DNA of 64,000 nucleotides from Flavobacterium sp. MK4S-17. Its GTDB lineage: Bacteria; Bacteroidota; Bacteroidia; Flavobacteriales; Flavobacteriaceae. This document shows positions 61,438-64,000 of the stretch, piece by piece. The position numbers and the translations under genes were made by a program. Location: positions 186,001-250,000 of the forward strand of contig NZ_WWEP01000001.1 of the NCBI RefSeq assembly GCF_009848495.1. Reading direction: 5' to 3'. Below the pieces are notes generated by a model. It was not told where the DNA came from, did not search any database, and was given only the letters and a program-made list of their open reading frames with translations. Positions within the stretch are counted from its first letter, which is position 1; each line of letters opens with the position of its first letter.

Positions 61438-62537
61438 ATACCAAACAAACAATAGCAGCTTTTTTAACTTTAATAGGATTAAATGCCTATGCCCAGGAAG
61501 ATTCGCTTAAAATACTTCCGGTAAAAATTAATCCAAACCTTACGATAAGCGGATATGTTGAAACTTATTATGCATACGACTTTAATGAACCTGAAAGTAA
61601 CACACGTCCCTCCTTTTTCTATTCACACAACCGGCACAATGAAGTTGCACTTAATTTAGGTTTTATAAAAGCAGCTTATGATAATGGCTCTGTAAGGGCT
61701 AACCTGGCGCTTATGGCGGGTAGTTATGCCAACGCAAACCTTGCAGCAGAAGAAGGAGTACTTAAAAATGTTTATGAAGCGAATGCAGGTGTAAAACTTT
61801 CAAAAACAGCCAGCATGTGGATAGATGCAGGTATATTTGCATCGCACATTGGTTTTGAAAGTGCAGTAGGTAAAGATTGCTGGACAGTAACACGCAGCAT
61901 GCTTGCCGACAATTCCCCGTACTACGAAAGCGGTGCAAAAATATCCTATACGAGCCCTTCAGGTAAATGGTTTGTTAGCGGGTTGGTGCTTAACGGCTGG
62001 CAGCGCATACAAAGGCCCGATGGTAATAAAACATTGGCTTTCGGCCATCAGCTTACCTACAGGCCCAATGCCAGGATTACCTTAAACAGCAGTTCTTTTG
62101 TGGGTAATGATAAACCTGACACTGAAAAACGCATGCGTTATTTCCATAACCTGTACGGGCAGTTTCAGTTTAGTGATAAGTTTGGATTAATTACAGGATT
62201 TGATATTGGTGCAGAACAAAAAAACAAAGGAAGCGAAAGCTATAATATTTGGTACTCCCCTGTTGTTATTGCCCAATACCGGTTGAATGATAAAATGGCA
62301 ATAGCCGTGCGCGGCGAATATTATAGCGACGAGGACGAGGTTATAGTATCGACAGGCACAGAGAACGGGTTTAAAACCCTGGGATATTCAGCTAATTTTG
62401 ATTATGCCATTTTTGAAAATGTGGTTTGGCGGCTTGAGGCAAGAAGCCTTAACAGCAAAGATGCTATTTTCCTGAAAGGAGATGAAGCCGTTAACAATAA
62501 TACTTTTATTACCACAGCATTAGCCATTTCATTTTAA
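61434..62537 (+). CDS. Outer-membrane beta-barrel protein in the kdp operon
   Basis: 367 residues with a signal peptide (AAFLTLIGLNAYAQ). The mature part has alternating hydrophobic strands with aromatic ends (TISGYVETYYAYDFNEPESN, EVALNLGFIKAAYDNGSVRANLALMAGSY, and TTALAISF at the C-terminus), consistent with a porin-like barrel, such as the putative Bbp2 type. The start overlaps kdpC by 4 bases and the stop overlaps the sensor gene by 1 base, so it is embedded in the operon. It may let K+ cross the outer membrane when potassium is scarce. Function is inferred. Confidence 0.8.
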   Translation: MNTKQTIAAFLTLIGLNAYAQEDSLKILPVKINPNLTISGYVETYYAYDFNEPESNTRPSFFYSHNRHNEVALNLGFIKAAYDNGSVRANLALMAGSYANANLAAEEGVLKNVYEANAGVKLSKTASMWIDAGIFASHIGFESAVGKDCWTVTRSMLADNSPYYESGAKISYTSPSGKWFVSGLVLNGWQRIQRPDGNKTLAFGHQLTYRPNARITLNSSSFVGNDKPDTEKRMRYFHNLYGQFQFSDKFGLITGFDIGAEQKNKGSESYNIWYSPVVIAQYRLNDKMAIAVRGEYYSDEDEVIVSTGTENGFKTLGYSANFDYAIFENVVWRLEARSLNSKDAIFLKGDEAVNNNTFITTALAISF

Positions 62538-63658
62538 TGACAGAAAAAGATATAAATGCAAAACGGTTTCTCGACCTGATACAAAAATCAAGGAGAGGTA
62601 AGTTTAAGGTCTACATCGGCATGAGTGCCGGTGTGGGCAAAACTTTCCGTATGCTGCAGGAAGCACATACGCTGCTTCGTAACGGCATTGATGTTAAAAT
62701 AGGTTTTATAGAAACGCACAACCGTTTAGAAACACATGCGCTTTTAGAAGGGTTGCCCGTTGTACCGAAACGTTCGCTTTACTATAAAGGAAAATACCTT
62801 GAAGAAATGGATGTGCAGGCCATTATAAACCTCCGCCCTGAAGTTGTTATTGTAGATGAACTGGCGCACACCAATATAGAAGGCAGTAAAAATGAGAAAC
62901 GCTGGCAGGATGTAATTGATATACTTGATGCTGGAATTAACGTTATCAGTGCAGTAAATATTCAGCATATTGAAAGCCTTAACGATGATATTAAGGAAAT
63001 TACCGGTATTGAAGTTAAAGAACGCATTCCTGACAGTGTTCTAAAAGCGGCTGATGAAGTTGTAAACATTGATTTAACTGCCGATGAACTTATTACCCGC
63101 CTTAAAGAGGGAAAAATATATACACAGGATAAAATCCAGTCGGCGCTTGGTAATTTTTTTAAGCCACAGCATATTTTACAACTTCGCGAACTGGCGCTGA
63201 AGGAAGTGGCAAGCCAGGTTGAGCGCAAAGTAGAAACCGAGATAACAGGAAGCAGCCTTAAGCAGGAACGGTTTTTAGCCTGTATTAGCAGTAACCATAT
63301 TACAGCGAAAACGGTACTGCGAAAAACTGCACGACTCGCTAATTATTACCACAGTAAATGGTATGTACTTTACGTGGAAACACCTAAAGAACGAGGCGAT
63401 AAAATTGCATTGGATAAGCAACGGCATCTTATCAACAACTTCAGGCTGGCTACTGAACTGGGGGCAGAAATTATCAGGGTAAAAAACAGCAAGGTTTCCA
63501 CTGCCATCATCCAACAGGCAGAGGCAAGGAAAATAACTACTATTTGTATAGGCAAGCCCCATATAAACCTGTTCAAGGTAATTTTATCCACCAATATCTT
63601 TAAATCTTTATTAAATAAATTAACTTCGAGTAATATTGACCTTATCATACTTTCATAA
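62537..63658 (+). CDS. kdpD: KdpD sensor domain protein lacking a kinase
   Basis: 373 residues. N-terminal KdpD domain: Walker A GMSAGVGKTFRMLQEA (about residue 29) and Walker B VVIVDELAHTNIEGSKNEKRWQDV (about 109). The C-terminal part (about 245-373, with LACISSNHITAKTVLRKTARL and ISTAIIQQAEARKITTICIGK-like text) is a universal-stress-type domain. The four-span and histidine-kinase parts of E. coli KdpD (894 residues) are absent. The next gene encodes a separate membrane histidine kinase N-terminus, so the two may act together. Confidence 0.9.
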   Translation: MTEKDINAKRFLDLIQKSRRGKFKVYIGMSAGVGKTFRMLQEAHTLLRNGIDVKIGFIETHNRLETHALLEGLPVVPKRSLYYKGKYLEEMDVQAIINLRPEVVIVDELAHTNIEGSKNEKRWQDVIDILDAGINVISAVNIQHIESLNDDIKEITGIEVKERIPDSVLKAADEVVNIDLTADELITRLKEGKIYTQDKIQSALGNFFKPQHILQLRELALKEVASQVERKVETEITGSSLKQERFLACISSNHITAKTVLRKTARLANYYHSKWYVLYVETPKERGDKIALDKQRHLINNFRLATELGAEIIRVKNSKVSTAIIQQAEARKITTICIGKPHINLFKVILSTNIFKSLLNKLTSSNIDLIILS

Positions 63659-63661
63659 CAC

Positions 63662-64000
63662 ATGAAAATAAAAACAAAATTAAGGCTGGCCGTTGGTATA
63701 CTTTTCTTTTTTATCGCCCTTTTATCCGCATTGGCTATAAGGCAGGTGCATTTACTCTCAAAAGACACAAAAAATATTTTGGAGGCTAATTATATTTCGC
63801 TGGACTATACAAGGAATATGCATAAGCTGATAGATAAACCCTTAATAACCGCCGAAGACCTTGCGGAGTTTGAAAATTTACTAAAAAAACAAAATGCTAA
63901 TATTACTGAGATTGGTGAACGGGAACTTACCGAAGAATTGCAAAACCATTTCAATGCATTAAAATCACAGCCTGATAATAATGTTTTTATTTCCAATTTA
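63662..64000 (+). CDS. Membrane sensor histidine kinase, N-terminal part
   Basis: 113 codons are visible from the ATG at 63662 and the gene runs past the end of the window. It opens with KIKTKLRLAVGILFFFIALL, a membrane segment, then a helical periplasmic or sensor region. Placed 3 bases after the kdpD-sensor gene, it is likely the kinase of the split KdpD pair. The HAMP, dimerisation and catalytic domains would lie beyond 64000 and are inferred, not seen. Confidence 0.7.
   Translation, partial: MKIKTKLRLAVGILFFFIALLSALAIRQVHLLSKDTKNILEANYISLDYTRNMHKLIDKPLITAEDLAEFENLLKKQNANITEIGERELTEELQNHFNALKSQPDNNVFISNL

Noticed and set aside
1..64000. tRNA, rRNA, CRISPR, prophage or toxin-antitoxin signals
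   Set aside because: I looked for direct repeats with spacers, cloverleaf-like features, integrases and transposases and saw none that I could support by eye. A tRNAscan-SE and CRISPR search would be decisive.

Overview
The window looks like core chromosome of a member of the Bacteroidota, most likely the family Flavobacteriaceae (Flavobacterium-like). The evidence is low G+C content, repeated TAnnTTTG promoter boxes, three secreted proteins with C-terminal type IX secretion (T9SS) sorting domains, a fused CcsB-CcsA cytochrome c maturation protein, a KdpD sensor split from its kinase, and many small families known mainly from Bacteroidota (DUF2911, DUF4294, DUF2520, TIGR02757). I see no rRNA, tRNA, CRISPR array, prophage, transposase or defence island.

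Layout: 1-4003 (minus) holds the 5' end of menD, a lipoprotein glutathione peroxidase and the ccsBA fusion. 4216-12584 (plus) holds a secreted protein and an M1 peptidase, then a tightly packed run DUF2520 / KDO-8-P phosphatase / UbiA-like / Maf / MscS-like, then a secreted PIG-L deacetylase. 12650-14456 is a 34-residue membrane peptide and a Na+/solute symporter. 14503-18972 holds DUF2911, an SRPBCC protein with a photolyase, two tandem HAD phosphatases and a Cys-rich copper-storage protein. 19125-20562 is a three-gene ECF sigma module. 20614-27527 is mixed housekeeping (BNR repeat protein, THUMP methyltransferase, ZIP transporter, MurQ, TerC). 27574-34432 (minus) carries topoisomerase IV (parC, parE), a transglutaminase, DUF2459 and an FMN reductase. 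34511-41446 has a P-loop ATPase, YchF, ferredoxin, and acyl-CoA reductase / serC / serA. 41502-45380 has MsrA, a LolD-like ATPase, a large membrane protein and TIGR02757. 45384-45507 is a long palindromic repeat. 45508-54182 contains the three T9SS cargo proteins plus DUF4294, an M42 peptidase and an alpha/beta hydrolase. 54249-56518 is a scrappy AT-rich patch with a DoxD-DoxA fusion, an orphan small protein and a broken gene. 56694-64000 is a kdp potassium uptake operon (unknown small gene, kdpF, kdpA, kdpB, kdpC, an outer-membrane barrel protein, the kdpD sensor half, and a truncated histidine kinase running off the end).

Most genes are housekeeping and confidently assigned. Several predicted starts were moved downstream because the upstream TTG candidate lies inside or just after a TAnnTTTG promoter box. 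The points most worth a second look are the UbiA-like protein that has lost its Asp-rich motifs, the doubly damaged gene at 55893-56518, the kdp operon with its own outer-membrane protein and a kinase-less KdpD, the 122-base palindromic repeat, promoter boxes abutting start codons (probable leaderless mRNAs), and the unassigned small genes. I did not find a convincing new defence or biosynthetic system.
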